In this document: positions 18,223 through 26,951 of the stretch, in pieces
Position numbering within the stretch: position 1 is the first letter of the stretch
How the letters are laid out: each line of letters opens with the position of its first letter
Source: Cupriavidus necator A5-1
GTDB taxonomy: Bacteria; Pseudomonadota; Gammaproteobacteria; Burkholderiales; Burkholderiaceae
NCBI RefSeq assembly: GCF_000744095.1
Contig: NZ_JQLI01000003.1
Span: 62,001-126,000, forward strand
DNA length: 64,000 nucleotides
Direction of reading: 5' to 3'
The notes under the pieces: generated by a model
What the model saw: only the letters and a program-made list of their open reading frames with translations
Database searches by the model: none
Told to the model about the DNA's origin: nothing
Made by a program: the position numbers and the translations under genes

Positions 18223-18286
18223 CGCGGGCCGCAGTGACAACAAGACAGCGACAAGACATAAAACGGGGTTGAAGAAAGAGATTCCA

Positions 18287-18808
18287 ATGAAAAAGAACAC
18301 ACTCGATTTCTGGGTGGGCCTGTTCGTGGTGGCGGGGTTCGTGGCCCTGCTGTTCCTGGCCCTCAAAGCGGGGAACATGAGCGGCTTCTCCTTCCAGGAC
18401 ACCTACAGCGTGCAGGCGCGCTTCGACAATATCGGCGGGCTCAAGCCGCGCGCGCCGGTCAAGAGCGCTGGCGTGGTGGTCGGCCGCGTGGCGGCGATCC
18501 GCTTCGACGACAAGACCTACCAGGCCACCGTCGAGATGAGCCTGGAGAAGCGCTACCAGTTCCCCAAGGACACCTCGGCCAAGATCCTGACCTCGGGCCT
18601 GCTGGGTGAGCAGTACATCGGGCTCGAAGCCGGCGGCGACACCGCCATGCTGACGGACGGCGCGCGCATCACCATGACGCAGTCGGCGGTGGTGCTGGAA
18701 AACCTGATCGGCCAGTTCCTGTACAACAAGGCGGCGGATGCCGGCGGCAGCAGCGGCGGTTCGGCTGCCGGCGCCAGCGCGCCGGCGCCTGGCGGGGAGC
18801 TCAAGTGA
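18287..18808 (+). CDS. mlaD: MCE-domain phospholipid-binding protein MlaD
   Basis: MlaD forms a hexameric ring on the periplasmic face of MlaE and passes lipids to MlaC. From the ATG at 18287 the protein has 173 residues. A TTG at 18269 would add six residues but is less likely because GAAGAAAGA upstream of the ATG can act as the ribosome site. One membrane segment lies at about 8-27, then a single MCE domain at about 36-115 (VQARFDNIGGLKPRAPVKSAGVVVGRV), and a helix with LLGEQYIGLE. The C-terminal 30 residues are Ala/Gly-rich. The stop overlaps the mlaA start by 4 bases. Confidence 0.95.
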   Translation: MKKNTLDFWVGLFVVAGFVALLFLALKAGNMSGFSFQDTYSVQARFDNIGGLKPRAPVKSAGVVVGRVAAIRFDDKTYQATVEMSLEKRYQFPKDTSAKILTSGLLGEQYIGLEAGGDTAMLTDGARITMTQSAVVLENLIGQFLYNKAADAGGSSGGSAAGASAPAPGGELK

Positions 18809-19830
18809 GCGCTGCGCCATCCGCCTATCCGGGCAGCGCCGCGCGCCGCCCGGCGGCCAGGCTGCTGGCCGCGGTCGCTGCCGCCGCCGTGCTGGCCGGT
18901 TGCGCCACGGGCCCGACTGCCAACCCCAAGGATCCGCTGGAACCTTTCAACCGCGAGGTCGCGAAGATCAATGAGGACTTCGACAAGGGCATCCTGCGCC
19001 CGGTCGCCCAGGTCTACGCCGACTACATGCCCACGCCGGTGCAGCGCGCGGTGGAGAACTTCTTCTCCAACATCAGCGATGTCTATTCGGCGGCGAACAA
19101 CCTGCTGCAGGGCAAGCCCACGCGCGCGGCGGAAGACTCCATGCGCGTGGCGATGAACAGCGTGCTGGGCATCGGCGGCCTGATCGATATCGCCACCCCG
19201 GCCGGCCTGCCCAAGTACAAGGAAGACTTCGGCCAGACCCTGGGCGTGTGGGGCGTGCCGCAGGGGCCGTACCTGGTGCTGCCGCTGTTCGGGCCGAGCA
19301 CGGTGCGCGACACCGGCGGCATGCTGGTGGATCGCCAGTTCGACCCGTCGGCCTACCTGTACCCGGTGTCGCTGCGCAACTCGCTGACCGGCGTGCGCAT
19401 CGTCGCGGGCCGGGCCCAGCTGCTGGGCGCAAGCAACCTGCTCGAGCAGGCGGCGCTGGACAAGTACTCGTTCCTGCGCGATTCCTACCTGCAGCGGCGC
19501 GAGTACCTGGTCTACGATGGCAACCCGCCAGAGGGCAAGGATACCGAGAGCGAACCGTCTGCGCCGGAGGCCCCGGCCGAAGGCGAGCCGCCCGCAGCGC
19601 CTGCGAAGCCTGCCGAGCCTGCCTCCGCGCCGGCTGCGGCACCGGCTGCGGCACCGGCACCGGCGCCCGCTGGCGCATCGGCCCCCGCCGCCGTGCCAGC
19701 CTCTGCGCCGGCCGCGGCCCCGCAACAGCAAGGCCCGTCCGGCGATATCCAGCCGGAAAGCCAGAGCCTGCCGGTGCCAGCGGCGGAGCCGATGCAGCGG
19801 ATCGTGCCCGGCGTCATCCGCATACGCTGA
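18805..19830 (+). CDS. mlaA: Outer-membrane lipid asymmetry lipoprotein MlaA (VacJ) with extended tail
   Basis: MlaA sits in the outer membrane, removes mislocalised phospholipids from the outer leaflet and hands them to MlaC. Start is GTG 18805 overlapping mlaD. The lipobox VLAGC places the lipidated cysteine at residue 33. The VacJ core is clear: DPLEPFNREV, NNLLQGKP, VLGIGGLIDIA, DFGQTLGVWGVPQGPYLVLPLFGPS and DTGG. The protein has 341 residues against about 250 in E. coli. The excess is a C-terminal Ala/Pro/Glu low-complexity tail from about residue 240 to 325, ending in a short hydrophobic IVPGVIRIR. In E. coli mlaA is unlinked to mlaFEDCB, whereas here it is inside the operon. Confidence 0.94.
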   Translation: MSAAPSAYPGSAARRPAARLLAAVAAAAVLAGCATGPTANPKDPLEPFNREVAKINEDFDKGILRPVAQVYADYMPTPVQRAVENFFSNISDVYSAANNLLQGKPTRAAEDSMRVAMNSVLGIGGLIDIATPAGLPKYKEDFGQTLGVWGVPQGPYLVLPLFGPSTVRDTGGMLVDRQFDPSAYLYPVSLRNSLTGVRIVAGRAQLLGASNLLEQAALDKYSFLRDSYLQRREYLVYDGNPPEGKDTESEPSAPEAPAEGEPPAAPAKPAEPASAPAAAPAAAPAPAPAGASAPAAVPASAPAAAPQQQGPSGDIQPESQSLPVPAAEPMQRIVPGVIRIR

Positions 19831-20046
19831 AACCTTCGTGGCGCGGGCATGCAACAAGCCTGCGCCCAGGCTGTGAATGCCCTGTGAGGGCTGAAACAAT
19901 TTGTTTGGAAGTGGCGGGAGATGCCCAACGACCCGCCACCAGCAGGCCGGGCTTGTGTTCCAATCACCGCAAGGCCACGCGCCGCCAGCGGCGCTGGCTA
20001 ATTCGCCCCCTCGGCGAGAAACGTTTCAGATGAAGAAGGAAAATCC

Positions 20047-20673
20047 ATGATTAAGCGACTGTTGGTCCCCTTCCTTACCGTATTTGCCTTCGCAGGCGCG
20101 GCACACGCTCAGGTGTCCCCGGACGCGACCACCCCGGACGGGCTGATCAAGGCCCTGGTCACCGACGTGATGTCAACCGTCAAGGCCGACAAGGACATGC
20201 AGGCCGGCAATATCGCCAAGATCACCGCGCTGGTCGAGCAGAAGATCATGCCCAACGCGAACTTCCAGAAAACCACGCAGATCGCGATGGGCCGCAACTG
20301 GTCCAAGGCCACGCCCGAGCAGCAGAAGCAGATCACCGAGGAGTTCAAGACCCTGCTGATCCGCACCTACGCCGGCGCCATCGCCCAGATCCGCGACCAG
20401 ACCGTGCAGTACCGCCCGTACCGCGGCACGCCTGAAGATACCGACGCCACCATCCGCACCCAGGTGATCAACAAGGGCGAGCCGATCCAGATGGACTACC
20501 GCCTGGAGAAGACCGCGCAAGGCTGGAGGCTCTATGACATCAACGTGCTGGGCGCGTGGCTGACCGAGGCCTACAAGGGCAGCTTCAACACCATCGTCGG
20601 CCAGCAGGGCGTCGAGGGCGTGATCAAGACGCTGCAGGACCGCAACCGCCAGCTGGCCAACGCCAAGAGCTGA
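20047..20673 (+). CDS. mlaC: Periplasmic phospholipid carrier MlaC
   Basis: MlaC shuttles phospholipids across the periplasm between MlaA and MlaD. The 208-residue precursor has a signal peptide cleaved at about A21 (GAAHA/Q). The Tol_Tol_Ttg2 fold follows, with motifs KIMPNANFQKTTQIAMGRNW, TPEQQKQITEEFKTLLIRTYAGAI and YDINVLGAWLTEAYKGSFN. GAAGAAGGAAA lies just upstream of the ATG. A gap of 216 bases separates it from mlaA, with no gene and no clear terminator, so a second internal promoter is possible. Confidence 0.95.
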   Translation: MIKRLLVPFLTVFAFAGAAHAQVSPDATTPDGLIKALVTDVMSTVKADKDMQAGNIAKITALVEQKIMPNANFQKTTQIAMGRNWSKATPEQQKQITEEFKTLLIRTYAGAIAQIRDQTVQYRPYRGTPEDTDATIRTQVINKGEPIQMDYRLEKTAQGWRLYDINVLGAWLTEAYKGSFNTIVGQQGVEGVIKTLQDRNRQLANAKS

Positions 20674-20829
20674 CGCGGCTGTCCCGGCGCACCGCTGCGA
20701 TGCAGCATGGTGCGCCGATCTGCTCTACAATAGCCGTTCGCGGCACCGACTCCCGCCAAAGTGCGGGAGCCGTCGTTTCTGCCGCGGCATTTGCTGTACC
20801 TCCATCCCTTCAGGCCAATACACGCATAC

Positions 20830-21174
20830 ATGCTTTCGCTGGGCACCTCGCTGACCAACCAGAACGCCGCCACCGTGCTGCGTGACGGGCTGGCACGCGT
20901 CGCGCAGGGGGATGTGCAAGTGGACTGCACCGGCCTCACGCAGGTGGACTCCGCCGCTGTCGCCGTACTGCTGGCCTGGCATCGCGCCGCCGCGGCACGC
21001 AACCTGGCGCTGTCGCTGCGCGGCGTGCCGGGCGACCTGTCGCAGCTGGCAAGCCTGTACGGCGTGGACAGCCTGTTGGGCCTGGCGCCCGAGGCTGCGC
21101 GCGACGTTGCGCCGGAAGCCGAACTGGCCTTCGCCCAGGCAGGTTCCCAACTGGAACACCACCACCGACATTGA
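20830..21174 (+). CDS. mlaB: STAS-domain protein MlaB
   Basis: MlaB is the small cytoplasmic STAS-fold subunit that stabilises MlaF. The STAS core is visible: VQVDCTGLTQVDSAAVAVLLAWHRAA, with the conserved D-S turn, then the Leu-rich second half. From the ATG at 20830 it has 114 residues. A GTG at 20761 in frame would add 23 residues that read as non-conserved. A TACAAT hexamer (20726-20731) could be a -10 element for an internal promoter. The position after mlaC and before an ibaG-murA pair matches the E. coli order. The C-terminus ends in HHHRH. Confidence 0.82.
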   Translation: MLSLGTSLTNQNAATVLRDGLARVAQGDVQVDCTGLTQVDSAAVAVLLAWHRAAAARNLALSLRGVPGDLSQLASLYGVDSLLGLAPEAARDVAPEAELAFAQAGSQLEHHHRH

Positions 21175-21305
21175 TCCGGCATCGCCGGCTCGCCGTCATG
21201 GCGGCCGCCAGCGATGCCCCGGCGGCTGCCTGGCGCGGTCGCCGCGCCACAGAGCGAGGCAGGACGGCTCGGGGGCGGATCAAGCGGGACTCACCCCGCA
21301 TCCCC

Positions 21306-21311
21306 TATAAT
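21306..21311 (+). promoter_or_regulatory. Putative -10 element before the yadGH-ibaG-murA-his run
   Basis: TATAAT in CCCTATAATTCC lies 136 bases before the ABC transporter gene, in a 272-base intergenic region. No good -35 box is seen at the usual spacing. Confidence 0.35.
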
Positions 21312-21446
21312 TCCGGGTTGTTCGCCCATCCCCCCGCCCACCCCCGGTTCGTGCCTGCCGGGCCAGGGTAGCCAGGGCACGCAGTTGCTCCCCATTTCCA
21401 GGCGGTCGCCCCCCAAAAAAGGCGCTCCCGCCACAAACAATCGGCC

Positions 21447-22397
21447 ATGAAAGCCATTGAAATCCACGACGTTCGCAAGCGCTACCGCAACCTGCAGGCG
21501 CTCAAGGGCGTCAGCTTCACCGTCGAACGCGGCGAATTCTTCGGGCTGCTCGGGCCCAACGGCGCCGGCAAGACCACGCTGATCTCGATCCTCGCCGGCC
21601 TGAACCGCGCCGACTCCGGCCGCGTCAGTGTGCTGGGCCACGATGTGGTGTCCGACTACCGGATGGCGCGGCGTATGCTGGGCGTGGTGCCGCAGGAGCT
21701 GGTGTTCGACCCGTTCTTCACGGTGCGCGAGACGCTGCGGCTGCAGTCCGGCTACTTCGGCCTCACGCGCAATGACGACTGGATCGACGAGATCATGGCC
21801 AACCTGGACCTGACCGGGAAGGCCGATGCCAATATGCGCCAGCTGTCCGGCGGCATGAAGCGGCGCGTGCTGGTGGCGCAGGCGCTGGTGCACCGCCCGC
21901 CGGTGATCGTGCTGGATGAACCGACCGCCGGCGTCGACGTGGAACTGCGCCAGACGCTGTGGAAGTTCATCTCGCGCCTGAACCGGGAAGGCCACACCAT
22001 CATCCTGACCACGCATTACCTGGAAGAGGCCGAGGCGCTGTGCGACCGCATCGCCATGCTCAAGTTCGGCGAGGTGGTGGCGCTGGATCGCACCAGCAAC
22101 CTGCTGACGCAGTTTGCCGGGCTGCAGCTGGTGCTCACCTTCGCGCACGGCGGCCTGCCGCCGGCGCTGGAGCCGCTGCGCATGCCGGCCATCCCGGGCG
22201 AGCGCGCGGTGCGGCTGCGGCTGTCGGGCTACCAGGCGGTGGAGCCGATCCTGGCCGCCTGCCGCGAAGCAGGCTGTGATATCGAAGACATGGAAATCAA
22301 CAAGGCCGACCTCGAAGACGTATTCGTCCAGATCATGCGCCGCGAGGGGCATATGCCCGGCGCGCTGCCCGACCCCGCCATGGAGGCCGCGGCATGA
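21447..22397 (+). CDS. ABC transporter ATP-binding protein (YadG-like)
   Basis: This 316-residue protein is the ATPase of an ABC-2 type exporter. Walker A GPNGAGKTT lies at 36-44, the signature LSGGMKRRVLVAQAL at about 133-147, Walker B VIVLDEPTAGVD at about 153-164, and the switch histidine in TTHYLEEAEALCD. The C-terminal 100 residues form the accessory region seen in YadG/CcmA-type ATPases. The stop overlaps the permease start by 4 bases. The closest characterised relatives I recognise are YadGH and daunorubicin/NodIJ-type exporters. The substrate is unknown. Its position inside the mla-ibaG-murA run suggests an envelope role, by inference only. Confidence 0.88.
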   Translation: MKAIEIHDVRKRYRNLQALKGVSFTVERGEFFGLLGPNGAGKTTLISILAGLNRADSGRVSVLGHDVVSDYRMARRMLGVVPQELVFDPFFTVRETLRLQSGYFGLTRNDDWIDEIMANLDLTGKADANMRQLSGGMKRRVLVAQALVHRPPVIVLDEPTAGVDVELRQTLWKFISRLNREGHTIILTTHYLEEAEALCDRIAMLKFGEVVALDRTSNLLTQFAGLQLVLTFAHGGLPPALEPLRMPAIPGERAVRLRLSGYQAVEPILAACREAGCDIEDMEINKADLEDVFVQIMRREGHMPGALPDPAMEAAA

Positions 22398-23215
22398 AGC
22401 AACCCGGCGAAATCGAAATCCTGGACGACACCCGCCTCGCGCCGATGGCGGTGGGCGGCCTGGTGGGCTTCCGCACCCTGCTGTACAAGGAAGTGCTGCG
22501 CTTCTGGAAGGTCAGCTTCCAGACCGTGGCCGCGCCCGTGCTGACCGCGGTGCTGTACCTGCTGATCTTCGGCCATGTGCTGGAAGACCGCGTCAAGGTC
22601 TACGACCAGATCAGCTACACCGCCTTCCTGGTGCCCGGCCTGGTGATGATGAGCGTGCTGCAGAATGCGTTCGCCAACAGCTCGTCGTCGCTGATCCAGT
22701 CCAAGATCACCGGCAACCTGGTGTTCGTGCTGCTGCCGCCGCTGTCGCACTGGGAGATGTTCGGCGCCTACGTGGTGGCCTCGGTGATCCGCGGGCTGAC
22801 CGTGGGGCTGGGCGTGCTGCTGGTGACGGCGTGGTTCGCCAACCTGCATTTCGCCAATGTCGGCTGGATCCTCGTGTTTGCGCTGCTGGGCGCGGGCATT
22901 CTCGGCACGCTGGGCCTGATCGCCGGCATCTGGGCCGAGAAGTTCGACCAGCTCGCCGCGTTCCAGAACTTCCTGATCATGCCGGCGACCTTCCTGTCCG
23001 GCGTGTTCTATTCGATCCATTCGCTGCCCGCCTTCTGGCAGGCGGTGTCCCATGCCAATCCGTTCTTCTACATGATCGACGGCTTCCGCTATGGCTTCTT
23101 CGGCGTCTCGGACGTGTCGCCGCTGTTCAGCCTGGCGGTGGTCGGATCGGCCTTCGTGGTGCTTGCCGCGCTGGCGCTGCGGCTGCTGAAGTCCGGATAC
23201 AAGCTGCGCCACTGA
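22394..23215 (+). CDS. ABC-2 type transporter permease (YadH-like)
   Basis: The 273-residue membrane protein has about six transmembrane segments and ABC-2 permease landmarks: VGFRTLLYKEVLRFWKVSFQ near the N-terminus, FLVPGLVMMSVLQNAFANSS, LIQSKITGNLVFVLLPP, and the C-terminal MPATFLSGVFYSIHSLP with HANPFFYMIDGFRYGFFG. It pairs with the ATPase just upstream, overlapping it by 4 bases (ATGA), so the two would assemble as a dimer of each. Direction is probably export or flipping. The cargo cannot be inferred. Confidence 0.88.
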   Translation: MKQPGEIEILDDTRLAPMAVGGLVGFRTLLYKEVLRFWKVSFQTVAAPVLTAVLYLLIFGHVLEDRVKVYDQISYTAFLVPGLVMMSVLQNAFANSSSSLIQSKITGNLVFVLLPPLSHWEMFGAYVVASVIRGLTVGLGVLLVTAWFANLHFANVGWILVFALLGAGILGTLGLIAGIWAEKFDQLAAFQNFLIMPATFLSGVFYSIHSLPAFWQAVSHANPFFYMIDGFRYGFFGVSDVSPLFSLAVVGSAFVVLAALALRLLKSGYKLRH

Positions 23216-23254
23216 GCGCCGGCCGGCCCTACTGAATACGCTGAAGAGAACCCC

Positions 23255-23503
23255 ATGCTGCCAACACCGGAACAAGTCAGGGATTACATTGCCCAAGGAT
23301 TGCCCTGCGAACATCTGCAAGTCGAGGGCGACGGCCAGCACTTCTTTGCCACCATCGTCAGCGCCGAGTTTGAAGGCAAGCGGCTGATCCAGCGCCACCA
23401 GCGCGTGTATGCGGCGCTGGGCGACCGCATGCGCGCCGAAATCCATGCGCTGTCGATGAAGACGCTGACGCCCGCGGAATGGCAGTCAGGCGAGGGCAAG
23501 TAA
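23255..23503 (+). CDS. ibaG: BolA/IbaG family protein
   Basis: This is a small 82-residue BolA-fold protein. The helix-turn motif with the conserved histidine appears in RLIQRHQRVYAAL, followed by the conserved HALSMKTLTPAEW end. BolA-type proteins bind 2Fe-2S clusters together with monothiol glutaredoxins and affect envelope and acid stress responses. The location directly before murA matches E. coli ibaG, which is why I prefer that name over bolA. It follows the permease by 39 bases and precedes murA by 85. Confidence 0.85.
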   Translation: MLPTPEQVRDYIAQGLPCEHLQVEGDGQHFFATIVSAEFEGKRLIQRHQRVYAALGDRMRAEIHALSMKTLTPAEWQSGEGK

Positions 23504-23588
23504 GCCCCGTCGGCAACTTCGCGCCGCGCCGCATGCGCGGCCCCAGAACAATGACGCCGGGCGTGTGCCCGGCCAGAACCGACAGAAC

Positions 23589-24839
23589 ATGGACAAATTC
23601 CAGATCCACGGCAACGGCCCGCTGAAGGGCGAAATACGCGTTTCGGGCGCCAAGAACGCCGCGTTGCCGATCCTGTGTGCCGGCCTGCTGACGGCCGATA
23701 CCATTTCGCTCGACAACGTGCCCAACCTGCAGGACGTGCGCACCACGCTCAAGCTGCTGCGCCAGATGGGCATGCAGGCCGAGCTCGACGGTGCCCGCGT
23801 GAGCCTGAACGGCGCCGGCGTCAATTCCTACGAAGCGCCATACGAGATGGTGAAGACCATGCGCGCCTCGATCCTGGTGCTCGGCCCGCTCGTGGCGCGC
23901 TTCGGCGAAGCCCGCGTGTCGCTGCCCGGGGGCTGCGGCATCGGCGCGCGCCCGGTCGACCAGCACATCAAGGGACTGCAGGCGATGGGCGCCGAGATCA
24001 GCATCGAACACGGCTTTATCCATGCCCGCGCCAAACGGCTGAAGGGCGCGCGCGTGGTCACCGACATGATCACCGTGACCGGCACCGAGAACCTGCTGAT
24101 GGCCGCCACGCTGGCCGAAGGCGAGACCGTGCTGGAAAACGCCGCGCGCGAGCCCGAGGTGACCGACCTGGCCCACCTGCTGGTCAAGATGGGTGCCAGG
24201 ATCGAAGGCATCGGCACGGACCGCCTGGTGGTGCACGGCGTTGACCGCCTGCACGGCGCCAGCCACAGCGTGATCGCCGACCGCATCGAAGCCGGCACCT
24301 TCCTGTGCGCCGCGGCCGCGACGCTGGGCGACCTGGTGCTGCGCGGCGTGCAGACCGACATCCTCGACACGGTGCTCGACAAGCTGCGCGAAGCCGGCGC
24401 CCGCATCGAAACCGGCGCCGACTGGATCCGCCTGGCCATGCCGCACCGTGCCAAGGCCGTCAGCTTCCGCACCTCGGAATATCCGGCCTTCCCGACCGAC
24501 ATGCAGGCCCAGTTCATGGCGCTCAATGCCGTGGCCGAAGGCACCGCGCGCGTGACCGAGACCATCTTCGAAAACCGCTTCATGCACGTCCAGGAACTGA
24601 ACCGCCTGGGCGCCGACATCGCGGTCGAAGGCAATACCGCGGTGGTCAACGGCGTGGCGCGCCTGTCGGGTGCCAACGTGATGGCGACCGACCTGCGCGC
24701 CTCGGCCAGCCTGGTGATCGCCGGCCTGGTGGCCGACGGGGAGACCGTGATCGACCGCATCTACCACCTGGACCGCGGCTACGACCGCATGGAAGACAAG
24801 CTGTCTGCAGTGGGCGCCAAGATCCGCCGCATTGCTTGA
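23589..24839 (+). CDS. murA: UDP-N-acetylglucosamine 1-carboxyvinyltransferase MurA
   Basis: MurA transfers enolpyruvate from PEP to UDP-GlcNAc, the first committed step of peptidoglycan synthesis in the cytoplasm. The ATG at 23589 gives 416 residues (MDKFQIHGNGPLKGEI). A GTG at 23565 would add eight unconserved residues. The PEP-binding K22-N23 is in SGAKNAALPIL. The catalytic, fosfomycin-reactive cysteine is C116 in PGGCGIGARPVDQH. The late motif FPTDMQAQFMALNAVAEG is also present. Only 20 bases separate it from hisG, so the his genes are probably read from the same transcript. Confidence 0.97.
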   Translation: MDKFQIHGNGPLKGEIRVSGAKNAALPILCAGLLTADTISLDNVPNLQDVRTTLKLLRQMGMQAELDGARVSLNGAGVNSYEAPYEMVKTMRASILVLGPLVARFGEARVSLPGGCGIGARPVDQHIKGLQAMGAEISIEHGFIHARAKRLKGARVVTDMITVTGTENLLMAATLAEGETVLENAAREPEVTDLAHLLVKMGARIEGIGTDRLVVHGVDRLHGASHSVIADRIEAGTFLCAAAATLGDLVLRGVQTDILDTVLDKLREAGARIETGADWIRLAMPHRAKAVSFRTSEYPAFPTDMQAQFMALNAVAEGTARVTETIFENRFMHVQELNRLGADIAVEGNTAVVNGVARLSGANVMATDLRASASLVIAGLVADGETVIDRIYHLDRGYDRMEDKLSAVGAKIRRIA

Positions 24840-24859
24840 GCACTGAGGACTGACGCCCG

Positions 24860-25534
24860 ATGAGCCCCACTTTCAACGCTTCGCCCAACCAGCTCACGCT
24901 GGCATTGTCCAAGGGCCGCATCTTCACCGAGACGCTGCCGCTGCTTGAGGCCGCCGGCATCCGCGTCACCGAAGACCCGGAAACCTCGCGCAAGCTGATC
25001 CTGCCGACCTCCGATCCGGCCGTGCGCGTGGTGATCGTGCGCGCCTCGGACGTGCCCACCTACGTGCAGTACGGCGCCGCCGATTTCGGCGTGGCCGGCA
25101 AGGACGTGCTGATGGAAAACGGCATGGCCGGCCTGTACGCGCCGATCGACCTGAACATCGCCCGCTGCCGCATGTCGGTGGCGGTGCCGGCCGGGTTTGA
25201 CTACGCCAACGCGGTGCGCCAGGGCGCGCGCCTGGCCGTGGCCACCAAGTACGTGCAGACCGCGCGCGAGCATTTTGCGAAAAAGGGCGTTCACGTCGAC
25301 CTGATCAAGCTGTACGGTTCCATGGAACTGGGCCCGCTGGTGGGTCTGTCCGATGCCATCGTCGACCTGGTCAGCACCGGCAGCACGCTGCGCGCCAACA
25401 ACCTGGTCGAGGTGGAGGAGATCGTGCAGATCTCGTCGCGGCTGGTGGTGAACCAGGCCGCACTCAAACTGAAGCGCGAGCGGCTGGCGCCGATCCTCGA
25501 CGCATTCGAACGCGCTTCGGCGGCGCTGGCCTGA
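24860..25534 (+). CDS. hisG: ATP phosphoribosyltransferase, short form HisG
   Basis: HisG joins ATP and PRPP in the first step of histidine synthesis. The 224-residue length marks the short form, which lacks the C-terminal regulatory ACT-like domain of the roughly 300-residue enzymes and needs the HisZ subunit for activity and feedback. Visible motifs are LTLALSKGRIFTETLPLLE at the N-terminus, ADFGVAGKDVL, VATKYVQTAREHFA, and the PRPP loop region in GLSDAIVDLVSTGSTLRANNL. No hisZ occurs in this window. It begins 20 bases after murA. Confidence 0.96.
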   Translation: MSPTFNASPNQLTLALSKGRIFTETLPLLEAAGIRVTEDPETSRKLILPTSDPAVRVVIVRASDVPTYVQYGAADFGVAGKDVLMENGMAGLYAPIDLNIARCRMSVAVPAGFDYANAVRQGARLAVATKYVQTAREHFAKKGVHVDLIKLYGSMELGPLVGLSDAIVDLVSTGSTLRANNLVEVEEIVQISSRLVVNQAALKLKRERLAPILDAFERASAALA

Positions 25535-25563
25535 GGCCGGGCCGCCTGAGAGGAAATGAAGTC

Positions 25564-26904
25564 ATGAACGCAACCGAAATGGAAAACCTGCCGATCCGCC
25601 GGCTTGATTCCAGCGAGCCCGGCTTTGCCGAGGCGCTACGCCAGGTGCTGGCCTTCGAGGCCGGCGAGGACGAGGCCATCGACCGCGCCGCGGCGCAGAT
25701 CCTGGCCGACGTGAAGGCGCGCGGCGATGCCGCGGTGCTGGAATACACCAAGCGTTTCGACCGCGTGGAAGCGGCGTCGATGGGCGCGCTGGAAGTGTCG
25801 CAGCAGCAGTTGGAAGCCGCGCTCGAGGACCTCGAGCCCAAGCGCCGCGCCGCGCTGGAGGCCGCCGCCGCGCGCGTGCGTGCCTACCACGAGAAGCAGA
25901 AGATCGAGTGCGGCAGCCACAGCTGGGAATACACCGAGGCCGACGGCACCATGCTGGGCCAGAAGGTGACGCCGCTGGACCGCGTCGGCATCTATGTGCC
26001 GGGCGGCAAGGCCGCTTATCCGTCGTCGGTGCTGATGAATGCGATCCCGGCGCGCGTCGCGGGCGTGAAGGAAATCATCATGGTCGTGCCCACGCCGGGC
26101 GGCGTGCGCAACGAGCTGGTGCTGGCCGCGGCGCAGATCGCCGGCGTGGACCGCGTGTTCACCATCGGCGGTGCGCAAGCTGTTGGCGCGCTGGCCTACG
26201 GCACTGCGACGCTACCGCAGGTCGACAAGATCGTCGGCCCGGGCAATGCCTACGTGGCCGCGGCCAAGCGGCGCGTGTTCGGCACCGTCGGCATCGACAT
26301 GATCGCCGGCCCGTCCGAGATCCTGGTGATCTGTGACGGCACCACCGACCCCGACTGGGTGGCGATGGACCTGTTCTCGCAGGCCGAGCACGACGAGCTG
26401 GCGCAGTCGATCCTGCTGTGCCCGGACTCGGAATATATCGCCCGCGTCGAAGCCAGCATCCAGCGCCAGCTCGGCACCATGCCGCGCCGCGACGTGATCG
26501 CCGCGTCGATCTCCGGCCGCGGCGCGCTGATCAAGGTGCGCGACATGGAAGAAGCCTGCGAGATCGCCAATGCGATCGCGCCCGAGCACCTGGAGATCTC
26601 CGCCGAGAACCCGCGCCAGTGGAGCGAGAAGATCCGCCACGCCGGCGCCATCTTCCTCGGCCGCTACACCAGCGAATCGCTGGGCGACTACTGCGCCGGT
26701 CCCAACCACGTGCTGCCGACCTCGCGCACCGCGCGCTTCTCGTCGCCGCTGGGGGTCTATGACTTCCAGAAGCGTTCGAGCCTGATTGAGGTGAGCGAGG
26801 GCGGGGCGCAGATGCTCGGCCAGATCGCCGCCGAACTCGCGTACGGCGAAGGCCTGCAGGCCCACGCCCGCAGCGCGGAGTATCGTTTCAACAAACGTAG
26901 TTGA
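25564..26904 (+). CDS. hisD: Histidinol dehydrogenase HisD
   Basis: HisD is the zinc- and NAD-dependent enzyme that oxidises L-histidinol to L-histidine in the last two steps. The 446-residue length is normal. Motifs include DRVGIYVPGGKAAYPSSVLM, TIGGAQAVGALAYGT, KIVGPGNAYVAAAKR, DMIAGPSEILVI, the zinc and catalytic region QAEHDE, and the C-terminal SLGDYCAGPNHVLPTS. ATG 25564 has GAGGAAATGAAG upstream. It sits 29 bases after hisG and 47 before hisC. Confidence 0.97.
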   Translation: MNATEMENLPIRRLDSSEPGFAEALRQVLAFEAGEDEAIDRAAAQILADVKARGDAAVLEYTKRFDRVEAASMGALEVSQQQLEAALEDLEPKRRAALEAAAARVRAYHEKQKIECGSHSWEYTEADGTMLGQKVTPLDRVGIYVPGGKAAYPSSVLMNAIPARVAGVKEIIMVVPTPGGVRNELVLAAAQIAGVDRVFTIGGAQAVGALAYGTATLPQVDKIVGPGNAYVAAAKRRVFGTVGIDMIAGPSEILVICDGTTDPDWVAMDLFSQAEHDELAQSILLCPDSEYIARVEASIQRQLGTMPRRDVIAASISGRGALIKVRDMEEACEIANAIAPEHLEISAENPRQWSEKIRHAGAIFLGRYTSESLGDYCAGPNHVLPTSRTARFSSPLGVYDFQKRSSLIEVSEGGAQMLGQIAAELAYGEGLQAHARSAEYRFNKRS

Positions 26905-26951
26905 TCTACTGACCCACGCTGCCTGATAAAGCAGCCAACCCTGGAGTTCCC

